From Promethearchaeota archaeon (lineage in GTDB: Archaea; Asgardarchaeota; Lokiarchaeia; Sigyniarchaeales; SOKP01): a stretch of 7,721 nucleotides of DNA. Shown here piece by piece: positions 1 through 6,466 of this stretch (its first letter is position 1; each line of letters begins with the position of its first letter). The stretch spans positions 1-7,721 of the forward strand of contig JAHLWE010000459.1 in NCBI GenBank assembly GCA_019058135.1, given 5' to 3'. Under the pieces are notes generated by a model. That model saw only the letters and a program-made list of their open reading frames with translations, made no database searches and was not told the origin of the DNA. A program made the translations under genes and the position numbers.

Positions 1-195
1 CCCTCCATATTTCTTTGGAACGCCAGGCCCGAAAAAACCTTCTTTTGCAACTTTTTCTACTATTGAATGAGGGAATTTTTGCTTCCAAAAATAAAGTTCT
101 GCTTCCTCTAAATTATCCTCTACAAACTGAGCAACTTTTTTAGCAAATTCTTTCTGTTCATCACTCCACCAAAAAAAAGTGTCTACATCAACCAT
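1..195 (-). CDS. Acyl-CoA dehydrogenase, N-terminal fragment (runs off left edge)
   Basis: Reading the minus strand from an ATG at 195 gives 65 uninterrupted codons to the window edge. The peptide starts MVDVDTFFWWSDEQKEF and ends EGFFGPGVPKKYGG. The pattern of a helical N-terminal segment, then a Pro before a short helix (PHSIVEKVAKEG), then 'G-x-P-x-x-Y-G-G' is the classic N-terminal helical domain of acyl-CoA dehydrogenases, FAD enzymes that introduce an alpha,beta double bond into acyl-CoA thioesters. A TAA lies directly upstream in frame, so this ATG is the only ATG start available. No clear Shine-Dalgarno sequence is seen. The gene is divergent from the thiolase/DUF35 pair and is a paralogue of the dehydrogenase starting at 5282. 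The FAD-binding and catalytic parts lie outside the window, so substrate class cannot be judged. Confidence 0.8.
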   Translation of the reverse strand, partial: MVDVDTFFWWSDEQKEFAKKVAQFVEDNLEEAELYFWKQKFPHSIVEKVAKEGFFGPGVPKKYGG

Positions 196-489
196 TTTAT
201 CCGTTCATTTTTGTTTTTTTTTGAATATTGATAATTATTTAATTATTAGATAAGATATAAGACTCTAGTTTTACAATTAAATTCACTCATCTAAAAATAT
301 AAATCTTATTAAGACAGAATAAAAATTTGCCAATATCAAGAATTTAGAACGATCCATTAAATTAAGCGATTGAAATGATATGAAATTAGAAAAATAAATA
401 ATCATCTTAATCTAATTAATTTTAATATAATCCTTAATTAAACTAATTACTATAAAAAACCAAAAAAAAAATACAAAAGATGAGTTTAA
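196..489. other. Divergent intergenic region
   Basis: This 294-base stretch lies between the divergent acyl-CoA dehydrogenase and the thiolase-like gene. It is very AT-rich, stops are frequent in all frames, and I see no coding pattern, tRNA or structured RNA. It must hold the promoters of both divergent units. A TATA-like element for the rightward unit is listed separately. A leftward promoter cannot be singled out because the whole stretch is A/T-rich. I saw no long inverted or direct repeat that would mark an operator. Confidence 0.6.
449..460 (+). promoter_or_regulatory. Putative archaeal TATA box for the thiolase-like/DUF35 unit
   Basis: The sequence ACTATAAAAAAC is centred about 36 nt before the ATG at 490. 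With the usual archaeal spacing of about 25 nt from TATA box to transcription start, transcription would begin near 479 and leave a leader of only about 10 nt. The surrounding DNA is AT-rich, so chance matches are common. Confidence 0.35.
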
Positions 490-1911
490 ATGATTAAATT
501 TAGTGATAAACAACTTAAGATTCCAAAAATGGCGCGACCAGTATATTTAGCAACATCAGGTATGTCAAGATTTGGTCGTGCCTTTCCTACTTTACGAACT
601 GAAGAACTATGTATTGAAGCACTTACTGAAGCGGCAGATTTTATTAAAATGACTCCTGCTGAATTAAAACAATATATTCATACTGCATATTACGGGCATT
701 TTGCGGATCATTTTGGAGATCAACTTTTAGGAGAAGCAGTTATTCATGATCGGCTTGGTCTAGATCCTCTTGGTACTATCGGAGTAAAAACGGGGGGTGC
801 TACAGGTGGTTCAACTATGTGGGAAGCTATTAAAGCTGTAGCTTCTGGTTATAGTGATTGTGCTCTAGCTATGGGTTGGGAACGAATGGATGAAGTTCCT
901 ACTGATGAAGGAAATCACCTTATTTCATGTGCAGCAGATAAAGATTGGGAAACTCCACTTGGTCATATTTATACAGGATATTATGCTGTTATGGCACAGC
1001 GATATTGGCAAATTTTTGGGAAAGCTGAAGACTCTTTTCGAAAAACAATGGCAGAAATTGCTGTAAAAAATCGCGGGTATGGAAGGATGAATCCCTATGC
1101 ACATGGCGGTATGAAAATTACTGTTGAAGATGTTATTAACTCGCCAGTTGTAGCATATCCGCTTCGAGTTTTAGATTGTTGTTTAATGAGCGTAGGAGCT
1201 GCTTGTGGAATTATTTGTGATGAAAAAACAGCTTATGAACTTACAGATAATCCTTTGCGAATTTGGATAGGTGCAGGAAGTCATACTCTACGTGTAGCAG
1301 ATCGGCGAGATATGAAAATACCACTATTACCCAATGAGGAACCTGGACTATATGATGATTTAGGAAAGAGATTTCCAGGAGGAGATCGATATCCTGGTTT
1401 TTCTAGCTTTTTGGCTGCACGTATTGCATCTTACTATGCATATAATATGACAGGAGTTGTTGATCCATGCGAAGATCTGGACGTAATTGAACTACATGAT
1501 GCATTTACAATTAGTGATATTCAATCATATGAAGATGTGGGACTTCGTCCATATGGTGAAGGTCGTGATTATATTGAATCTGGAGATGGTTATCATACAA
1601 ATCCTAAAACTGGCAAACCTGGGCGTTTACCAAGCAACCTTTGCGGAGGTTTAATCGGATGTATGCATGCTGTTGGTGCAACGGGCTTAATGCAAATTGC
1701 TGAAATTGGATATCATATATGGAATCGATGGGCTGAAATACACGGTGATGAAAAGAAATGGAAGAAATTTGGACGAGAAAAACCGAAGGACTGGACTGAT
1801 TTACAAGTTAAAGGTGCTAAACGTGGGTTAACTATCAGTCACGCTGGTGTCGGATCCCATGTTACTGCTACAATTTTAATGCATCCAAATCATCTACTAA
1901 AGGAGGATTAA
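490..1911 (+). CDS. Thiolase-like protein lacking the nucleophilic Cys, DUF35-associated
   Basis: This 473-residue protein has the thiolase fold in its full two-half form and resembles the archaeal and SCP2/lipid-transfer-type thiolases. The N-terminal half includes a strand-loop-helix at residues 99-118 (VKTGGATGG...AVASG), a segment AVKNRGYGRMNP, and DCCLMSVGAAC at 229-239. The C-terminal half carries the catalytic-type motifs HDAFT (His336) and MHAVGATG (His393). At the place where thiolases have the acylated cysteine (V-E-x-x-C-A-S-G), this protein has V-K-T-G-G-A-T-G, so the nucleophile position is Gly103. The C-terminal CxG motif is also absent and replaced by HAGVG at 451-455. A normal Claisen thiolase mechanism is therefore unlikely. 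Cys-less thiolase relatives include the Ltp2-type aldolases of steroid side-chain breakdown, which work with a DUF35 partner, and a DUF35 gene follows here after 6 nt. The start at 490 fits the TATA spacing, but ATG 529 (MARPVYL), close to the usual family N-terminus, is possible. It would act in the cytoplasm on a CoA ester. The fold is certain and the reaction is inferred. Confidence 0.88.
   Translation: MIKFSDKQLKIPKMARPVYLATSGMSRFGRAFPTLRTEELCIEALTEAADFIKMTPAELKQYIHTAYYGHFADHFGDQLLGEAVIHDRLGLDPLGTIGVKTGGATGGSTMWEAIKAVASGYSDCALAMGWERMDEVPTDEGNHLISCAADKDWETPLGHIYTGYYAVMAQRYWQIFGKAEDSFRKTMAEIAVKNRGYGRMNPYAHGGMKITVEDVINSPVVAYPLRVLDCCLMSVGAACGIICDEKTAYELTDNPLRIWIGAGSHTLRVADRRDMKIPLLPNEEPGLYDDLGKRFPGGDRYPGFSSFLAARIASYYAYNMTGVVDPCEDLDVIELHDAFTISDIQSYEDVGLRPYGEGRDYIESGDGYHTNPKTGKPGRLPSNLCGGLIGCMHAVGATGLMQIAEIGYHIWNRWAEIHGDEKKWKKFGREKPKDWTDLQVKGAKRGLTISHAGVGSHVTATILMHPNHLLKED
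1901..1906 (+). promoter_or_regulatory. Strong Shine-Dalgarno (AGGAGG) inside the end of the thiolase-like gene
   Basis: AGGAGG overlaps the last codons of the upstream gene and sits 11 nt before the ATG at 1918. It fixes the DUF35 start and implies translation from a shared mRNA. It is the only clear Shine-Dalgarno sequence in the window. The other starts seem to rely on short or absent leaders. Confidence 0.8.
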
Positions 1912-1917
1912 AAAATC

Positions 1918-2511
1918 ATGAAAAGCGAAAATGATATTGGACGGGTTTCCGTAAAAAATGGCAGATACAAAATTAAAGGTAAATTTCATATAATAGAGCC
2001 AAACACACCTATATTTGATGATAATGGAAAACTATGTGGAATAACTAATCCACGAGACATGACTTATATTCATAGCTATGGCGGAGAAGCAATATTTTTT
2101 GAATCACTTAGTAAAGGAAAATTAATGGCTTCAAGATGTGATAATCCTAAATGTGATTCAAAAGATTCCATATTTATGCCATTCAGAATTTATTGTCCGG
2201 ATTGTCTTAGAAAAAATACGGTAATAGATATAACTGATATAGCAAAGAAAACGGCAATGATACACTCTTTTATAATTACTGAACGATCAGGCGCCTTTAA
2301 TACATTAAAAAAGCCAATTAAATTTATTAATGTGGAATTTGAAGATGTATGCACAATCTTTATGGGCTATCTTACAGTAGGTGAACCAAAGATAGGTATG
2401 CGAGTAGTACCAATCTTTCAAACAAAAAAACCAACATACACTATTATGGATATCTCGTGGGTCCCAATAGGAACACCCGAATCAGAATTACCTGAAGGAT
2501 TTACTTTATAG
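1918..2511 (+). CDS. DUF35 family protein: zinc-ribbon and OB-fold partner of the thiolase-like protein
   Basis: The 197-residue product has a zinc-ribbon motif, Cys74-x4-Cys79-x13-Cys93-x2-Cys96 (ending YCPDCL), followed by a beta-rich region at about 105-190 that fits the DUF35 OB-fold (IHSFIITERSG, VGEPKIGMRVVPIF). An N-terminal segment of about 60 residues precedes the ribbon and makes the protein longer than minimal DUF35 proteins of about 130-140 residues. DUF35 proteins bind thiolase-fold enzymes. Known roles are bridging thiolase and HMG-CoA synthase in archaeal mevalonate synthesis, serving as the ChsH2 DUF35 domain beside the Ltp2 aldolase, and forming the BbsA subunit of benzoylsuccinyl-CoA thiolase. 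The 6-nt gap and strong Shine-Dalgarno sequence make a stoichiometric complex with the upstream protein likely. The first Cys pair is C-x4-C rather than the usual C-x2-C. The gene ends in TAG and a T-tract follows. Identity is firm, but the exact role is inferred. Confidence 0.88.
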   Translation: MKSENDIGRVSVKNGRYKIKGKFHIIEPNTPIFDDNGKLCGITNPRDMTYIHSYGGEAIFFESLSKGKLMASRCDNPKCDSKDSIFMPFRIYCPDCLRKNTVIDITDIAKKTAMIHSFIITERSGAFNTLKKPIKFINVEFEDVCTIFMGYLTVGEPKIGMRVVPIFQTKKPTYTIMDISWVPIGTPESELPEGFTL

Positions 2512-2537
2512 TTAAATTAATAAATTTATTTAATCTC

Positions 2538-2546
2538 TTTTTTTTT
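2538..2546 (+). terminator. T-tract terminator after the DUF35 gene
   Basis: A run of nine T's starts 27 nt after the DUF35 stop and continues into a pyrimidine-rich stretch to about 2558. Archaeal RNA polymerase stops at such T-rich tracts without needing a hairpin. It would separate the thiolase-like/DUF35 pair from the glycyl radical enzyme gene. The rest of the 236-base gap up to 2747 is AT-rich, with several TATA-like strings (for example near 2638-2658 and 2681-2690) but nothing that can be fixed as the promoter. Confidence 0.5.
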
Positions 2547-2747
2547 CCCTTTCCTTTCACATTAGCAGTTATATTTCTATCAATCAAATTTTTAAAATTT
2601 CTAGGGAAAAACTCTTTTATCTTCAACCAATTTTTGATTTATATATTAAATATATTTATCTTCGATAATTATTTATTCAATTAAATATATAGTTTTATTT
2701 AACCTATTAAATTAAAATAAAAATTCGACGATTTTTAGTGATTTAAA

Positions 2748-5144
2748 TTGCAGTTAGAGCAAGTTTCCCATTTAAATTATAAGCAAAGAACTCTAGAAAT
2801 GAAAAAAAAAGTTGTGAAGCAGCCTAAAGAAATTTGTATGGAAAGAGCCAAATTAATCACGGAATCATATAAAAAAACAAAAGGAGAAAATCCAATAATT
2901 CGATTCGCAAAAGCTATGGAACATTATTTATCTAATATGACTATAATAATTTGGGATAATGAATTTATAGTCGGTAACCGAACGACTAAATTTGTAGGAA
3001 CTCCGTTATATCCCGAAATTCGAGTTGATACAATTGAACAAGATTGTGATACTTATGAGAGTCGCCCTGTACAACCACTTATCATATCGGATGAAGAGAG
3101 AAAAATGCTAAAGGAAGTGGTAATTCCTTATTGGAAAAATGAAGAACAAACTGTTCGGGCAAGATTTTTGACTTATTTAACTTCCGACGAAATAGATATG
3201 ATGGAAAAAATTGTTTTTACTGTTGAGGCCGAACTTACTAATGGCATTGGTCATTTTTTTCCTGGACATGAAAATGTTTTGAAATATGGAATAAATGGTT
3301 TAATTCAAAAAGCTGAGGAAAAAATGAAGATTTTTTATGATTCGACTCCAGAAATTACCAAAAAAAGAATTTTTTTACAGTCTGTTATAATTGTTTGTAA
3401 TGCAGTAAGATCTTTTATTCAAAGATTTTCAAATTTAGCTAAAGATTTAGCAAAAAATGAATTAAGTCCTAAACGTAAAGAAGAACTTCTTGAAATTTCT
3501 GAAATTTGTCATAATATCTCTGAAAATCCACCAAAGTCATTTAAAGGGGCACTTCAACTTATTTATTTTACTCATTTAATATCTGGCTTAGAAGACGGTG
3601 GCTTAGCAATAAGTATTGGTCGATTAGATCAATATTTATACCCCTATTATTTAAAAGACATAAATGAAGGAAAAATTTCAAACGAAGAAGTACAATTTCT
3701 AATTGAATTATTTTTTGTAAAATTAACAACATTGTGGAATTATCTTCTAAGTAAAGGAATTGTTGCTTCAGAAGGTCCCCCGATAGCAGAAAATTTAACG
3801 ATAGGAGGAGTTGACCGTAAAGGAAACGATGCAACAAATGAGTTATCATACCTCTTTTTAGATGCATATACTCATTTAAAAACTGTTCAACCAACTTTTT
3901 CCGTTCGAATTCATAAAGAAACACCAGAAGATTTTCTTTTTAAAGTTGGAGAATCTATAAAATCGGGTGCAAGTATTGCTTTATTTAATGATCAAGTAAT
4001 GATAAAGGGACTTGTAAATCTTGGTTTTACACTTGAAGATGCTCGTGAATATGCGCCAATCGGCTGTGTTGAACCGCAACATCCACATAAATCATTTGGG
4101 TCAACCAATGCAAACCAAATTAATGTTGTAAAATGCTTAGAATTAGCATTAACAAATAGAATTGATATGTTTACTAGAAGGGAATATGGATATAAAAATG
4201 ATAAAAAAATTGCCAGTTATGATGATCTTTGGGATGCCTTTGTTAATCAAATGACATATTTTATTAACTGTATGGTTTCAACTATGAATGCCCTTGATAA
4301 AGCAATTTCCGAACTTAATCCTCAGCCATTTCTATCTGCAACTACAGATGATTGTATTGAACGAGGACTTGATATAACAAATGGTGGTGCAGTATATGAC
4401 TTTACTGGACCACAATTAGTTGGCTTTGCTACGGTAGTGGATAGTCTTGCAGTAATTAAGAAATTTGTTTTTGAAGAAAATATTCTCCCGTTCGAAGATT
4501 TAGTGGAAATGCTTAGAAAAAACTACAGAGGAATATACCAAGGGAAAAAAGGAACAGAATGGAGGCAGTTATTTATTAATAAAGTTCCTAAATTTGGTAA
4601 TGATGATGATTATGTTGATCAAATTGCTGTGGATGTGGTAAAAGTATATTGTGATGAAATTACAAAGCATACAAATTATCGAGGTGGAAAATTTAATCCT
4701 GGTTTCTACTCAACATCGTTTCATTTAGCTTTTGGTTTCTTTACAGGTGCTTCTGCTAATGGAAGAAAATCAAGGGATGTCCTTTCAACTAGTATCTGTC
4801 CTTCAAATGGCATGGATAAAAATGGCCCCACAGCTATTCTTAACTCGGTCAGTAAACTTCAGAATCATTTAATGACTAACGGAAATTCACTTATTTTGGC
4901 ATTTCATCCGAATTCTTTAAAACTAGAATTATTTCCTGCTCTGATTCGAACATTTTTTGGACCTGATGGTGGTTTCCAGGTACAATTCAATGTTGTTGGA
5001 AAAAAAATACTCCTTGATGCTCAAAAAAATCCAGATGAATATAGAGGTTTAGTTGTAAGAATTGCAGGTTATTCTGTTTTGTTTACTGAATTATCGCAAA
5101 ATGCACAAGATGATATTATTGCTCGAACAGAGTGTTCATTATAA
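2748..5144 (+). CDS. Glycyl radical enzyme of the pyruvate formate-lyase superfamily (dehydratase/lyase-like, PflD type)
   Basis: This 798-residue protein is a complete glycyl radical enzyme of typical length. The PFL domain fills most of it: PKEICMERAKLITESY near the N-terminus, SVRIHKETPEDF before the active site, and the active-site loop PIGCVEP with catalytic Cys440 and Glu442. The glycyl radical domain follows (ASANGRKSRD near 668-677) and ends in the signature VRIAGYSVLF with radical Gly774. The C-x-E motif is characteristic of glycerol, propanediol and hydroxyproline dehydratases and choline lyase; pyruvate formate-lyase instead has two adjacent cysteines. Where glycerol dehydratase has a substrate-binding Asp, an ungapped count places Asn454, so the substrate probably differs. 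The enzyme needs an oxygen-free cell and a radical SAM activase, which is not in the window. The reading frame opens with TTG at 2748. The first ATG is 2799 (residue 18), but the residues before it (QRTLEMKK) resemble the usual family N-terminus, which favours TTG. The gene ends with tandem TAA. Family is certain, substrate unknown. Confidence 0.95.
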   Translation: MQLEQVSHLNYKQRTLEMKKKVVKQPKEICMERAKLITESYKKTKGENPIIRFAKAMEHYLSNMTIIIWDNEFIVGNRTTKFVGTPLYPEIRVDTIEQDCDTYESRPVQPLIISDEERKMLKEVVIPYWKNEEQTVRARFLTYLTSDEIDMMEKIVFTVEAELTNGIGHFFPGHENVLKYGINGLIQKAEEKMKIFYDSTPEITKKRIFLQSVIIVCNAVRSFIQRFSNLAKDLAKNELSPKRKEELLEISEICHNISENPPKSFKGALQLIYFTHLISGLEDGGLAISIGRLDQYLYPYYLKDINEGKISNEEVQFLIELFFVKLTTLWNYLLSKGIVASEGPPIAENLTIGGVDRKGNDATNELSYLFLDAYTHLKTVQPTFSVRIHKETPEDFLFKVGESIKSGASIALFNDQVMIKGLVNLGFTLEDAREYAPIGCVEPQHPHKSFGSTNANQINVVKCLELALTNRIDMFTRREYGYKNDKKIASYDDLWDAFVNQMTYFINCMVSTMNALDKAISELNPQPFLSATTDDCIERGLDITNGGAVYDFTGPQLVGFATVVDSLAVIKKFVFEENILPFEDLVEMLRKNYRGIYQGKKGTEWRQLFINKVPKFGNDDDYVDQIAVDVVKVYCDEITKHTNYRGGKFNPGFYSTSFHLAFGFFTGASANGRKSRDVLSTSICPSNGMDKNGPTAILNSVSKLQNHLMTNGNSLILAFHPNSLKLELFPALIRTFFGPDGGFQVQFNVVGKKILLDAQKNPDEYRGLVVRIAGYSVLFTELSQNAQDDIIARTECSL

Positions 5145-5156
5145 TAAAAAAGTTAT

Positions 5157-5186
5157 TCTTCTTTTTTTCATTTAGTTTTTCTTTTT
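5157..5186 (+). terminator. T-rich terminator after the glycyl radical enzyme gene
   Basis: Pyrimidine-rich DNA with T-runs of seven, five and five bases begins just after the tandem TAA stop. A weak A/T-only stem (AAAAAAG at 5146-5152 with CTTTTTT at 5161-5167) could form, but archaeal termination would work on the T-tracts alone. Confidence 0.5.
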
Positions 5187-5246
5187 AGAATAAAATTTTA
5201 ATTTTTATATATGTTTTATATAATGGTATCTTAAAATCAACCTTAT

Positions 5247-5257
5247 TTATTTATAAG
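5247..5257 (+). promoter_or_regulatory. Putative archaeal TATA box for the second acyl-CoA dehydrogenase
   Basis: The element TTTATAAG (5250-5257) is centred about 29 nt before the ATG at 5282. This spacing predicts a leaderless or nearly leaderless mRNA, which fits the lack of a Shine-Dalgarno sequence there. Together with the upstream T-tract it suggests this gene is transcribed separately from the radical enzyme gene. Confidence 0.4.
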
Positions 5258-5281
5258 TAATAAAAAAACGTGTAAATCATT

Positions 5282-6466
5282 ATGGATACAAGATTAAGAG
5301 AGTTTAAACCAATTCAAATACAAAAATATGTTCCAGAATTAGACTTATTAAACAACCCATTATTACACGAGCAAGAAAAGGAATTTTTAGCTGCTTTTTA
5401 TGATTTCTTAGAAAAAGAACTTGATAAAGATTTGAGGACTTTGGAAGAATTAAATTATCTTGTGGAGGAACCAACTCAAGATATAAAAAGAGATATTGTA
5501 ATTAAAATAATGAAAAAATTGGCAGAGAAAGGATATTATAGCACAATTCTTTTTCCTGAAAAATACGAAGTTGGAAGGATAATGAGGAATGTCCTCATCG
5601 CTTTTGCTTTATGTGGTGGAAGATGGTCAGAAACAAGCGAAAGATATATAGCAGGAAACTGGAGTATTGAAATGGGGAGATTAGCAGGAGGGACATTATA
5701 TTGCAATCCTGTATCTTATAAAGCAAATGAATATCAATGGGAAAAATTCTTGGTTCCCGTTTCAAGGGATGGAGATGTTGGTGCTTCCGCTATGACTGAA
5801 TTTAATGCAGGCAGTGATATTGCAAGAATGGAATTAAACCTCCAAACCCAAGGAGATAAAGTTATTGCAAAAGGTAAAAAGGTCTTTATAACAAATGGTA
5901 TGATTTGCAAATATTTAATATTATACGGTAGAATAAATAAAGGACCAATCGGAGCAATTATTGTTGACACTGAAAACCAACAACTACAAAATTTTAAAGC
6001 AAGTAGAGTTAGAACATACGGAATGACAGATGCATTTGTAAGTCGTTTAATATTTGATAAAGTAGAAATTCCTAAAGAGAATATGCTAGAAGGTTCAGGT
6101 ATGGATATAATGTTCCACCAGCTTACGGAAGAACGCCTTGTCATTAGCGCGGAAGCACTTGGTGACGCAATGAAAAAATTACTATATTCACATACATATG
6201 CTCTTCAGAGAAAGCAATTTGAGAAAAAGTTACATCAATATCAAGTCATTAGATTCCCTATTTCTAAAAATATTCGGGAACTAAATTTATTAATTGCAGC
6301 ATTAATTAATTACGCGAGAGAAATGGACAAACATCCAGAGTTAGGAAGTTCAAAATTGATGGCTCAACAATCAATGGGTCTAAAAGTTACTGCGTCAGAA
6401 TTAGCCTTTGAGGCAGCTGTGCACTGTTTTCGCACTATGGGAGGCCGTGGATACATAAGGCAGTAA
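5282..6466 (+). CDS. Acyl-CoA dehydrogenase, cut short by an in-frame TAA
   Basis: The 394-residue frame is an acyl-CoA dehydrogenase, an FAD enzyme that oxidises acyl-CoA to 2-enoyl-CoA and passes electrons to an electron-transfer flavoprotein. Visible in order are an N-terminal helical domain, the middle beta-domain motif AMTEFNAGSD (from residue 170), GKKVFITNG (about 199-207), a GSGMDIMFHQLTEERLV helix, RKQFEKK (Arg310, FAD contact) and GGRGY (387-391). The usual YEGT catalytic glutamate is not present. Glu284 before Arg285 in 'TEERLV' sits where isovaleryl-CoA and long-chain acyl-CoA dehydrogenases keep theirs. The frame stops at TAA 6464-6466, but 48 further family-like codons follow in the same frame (see the next entry). 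The product as written lacks the C-terminal arm that closes over the FAD and substrate in the tetramer, so it may be inactive. Alternatively, the stop may be a sequencing error. The start at ATG 5282 is supported by an in-frame TAA nine bases upstream and by the TATA spacing. Confidence 0.88.
   Translation: MDTRLREFKPIQIQKYVPELDLLNNPLLHEQEKEFLAAFYDFLEKELDKDLRTLEELNYLVEEPTQDIKRDIVIKIMKKLAEKGYYSTILFPEKYEVGRIMRNVLIAFALCGGRWSETSERYIAGNWSIEMGRLAGGTLYCNPVSYKANEYQWEKFLVPVSRDGDVGASAMTEFNAGSDIARMELNLQTQGDKVIAKGKKVFITNGMICKYLILYGRINKGPIGAIIVDTENQQLQNFKASRVRTYGMTDAFVSRLIFDKVEIPKENMLEGSGMDIMFHQLTEERLVISAEALGDAMKKLLYSHTYALQRKQFEKKLHQYQVIRFPISKNIRELNLLIAALINYAREMDKHPELGSSKLMAQQSMGLKVTASELAFEAAVHCFRTMGGRGYIRQ

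Noticed and set aside
490..2511. Mevalonate-type acetoacetyl-CoA thiolase/DUF35 pair
   Set aside because: No HMG-CoA synthase gene is adjacent in the window and the nucleophilic cysteine is missing, so the mevalonate role is unlikely.
2637..2660. Near-palindromic TATATATTAAATATAT-like stretch before the radical enzyme gene
   Set aside because: It is pure A/T in very AT-rich DNA and imperfect as a palindrome, so it cannot be separated from background as an operator or promoter.
3568..3924. 118-codon open frame on the minus strand inside the radical enzyme gene
   Set aside because: It lies antisense to a well-conserved part of the glycyl radical enzyme, and its Leu-rich product resembles no family; it is a shadow of the real gene.
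490..5144. Direct assignment as benzylsuccinate synthase plus benzoylsuccinyl-CoA thiolase (toluene pathway)
   Set aside because: The gene families match, but the C-x-E active-site motif, the absence of small Bss subunits and the missing thiolase cysteine argue against equating the locus with that pathway.
5734..6144. 136-codon open frame on the minus strand inside the acyl-CoA dehydrogenase
   Set aside because: It is antisense to the FAD-binding motifs of the dehydrogenase and has a low-complexity hydrophobic composition; it is a shadow.
6464..6466. TAA as a reassigned or recoded sense codon
   Set aside because: The thiolase-like, radical enzyme and GTPase genes all end in TAA, with tandem TAA after the radical enzyme, and no recoding structure is visible; nonsense mutation or base error is simpler.
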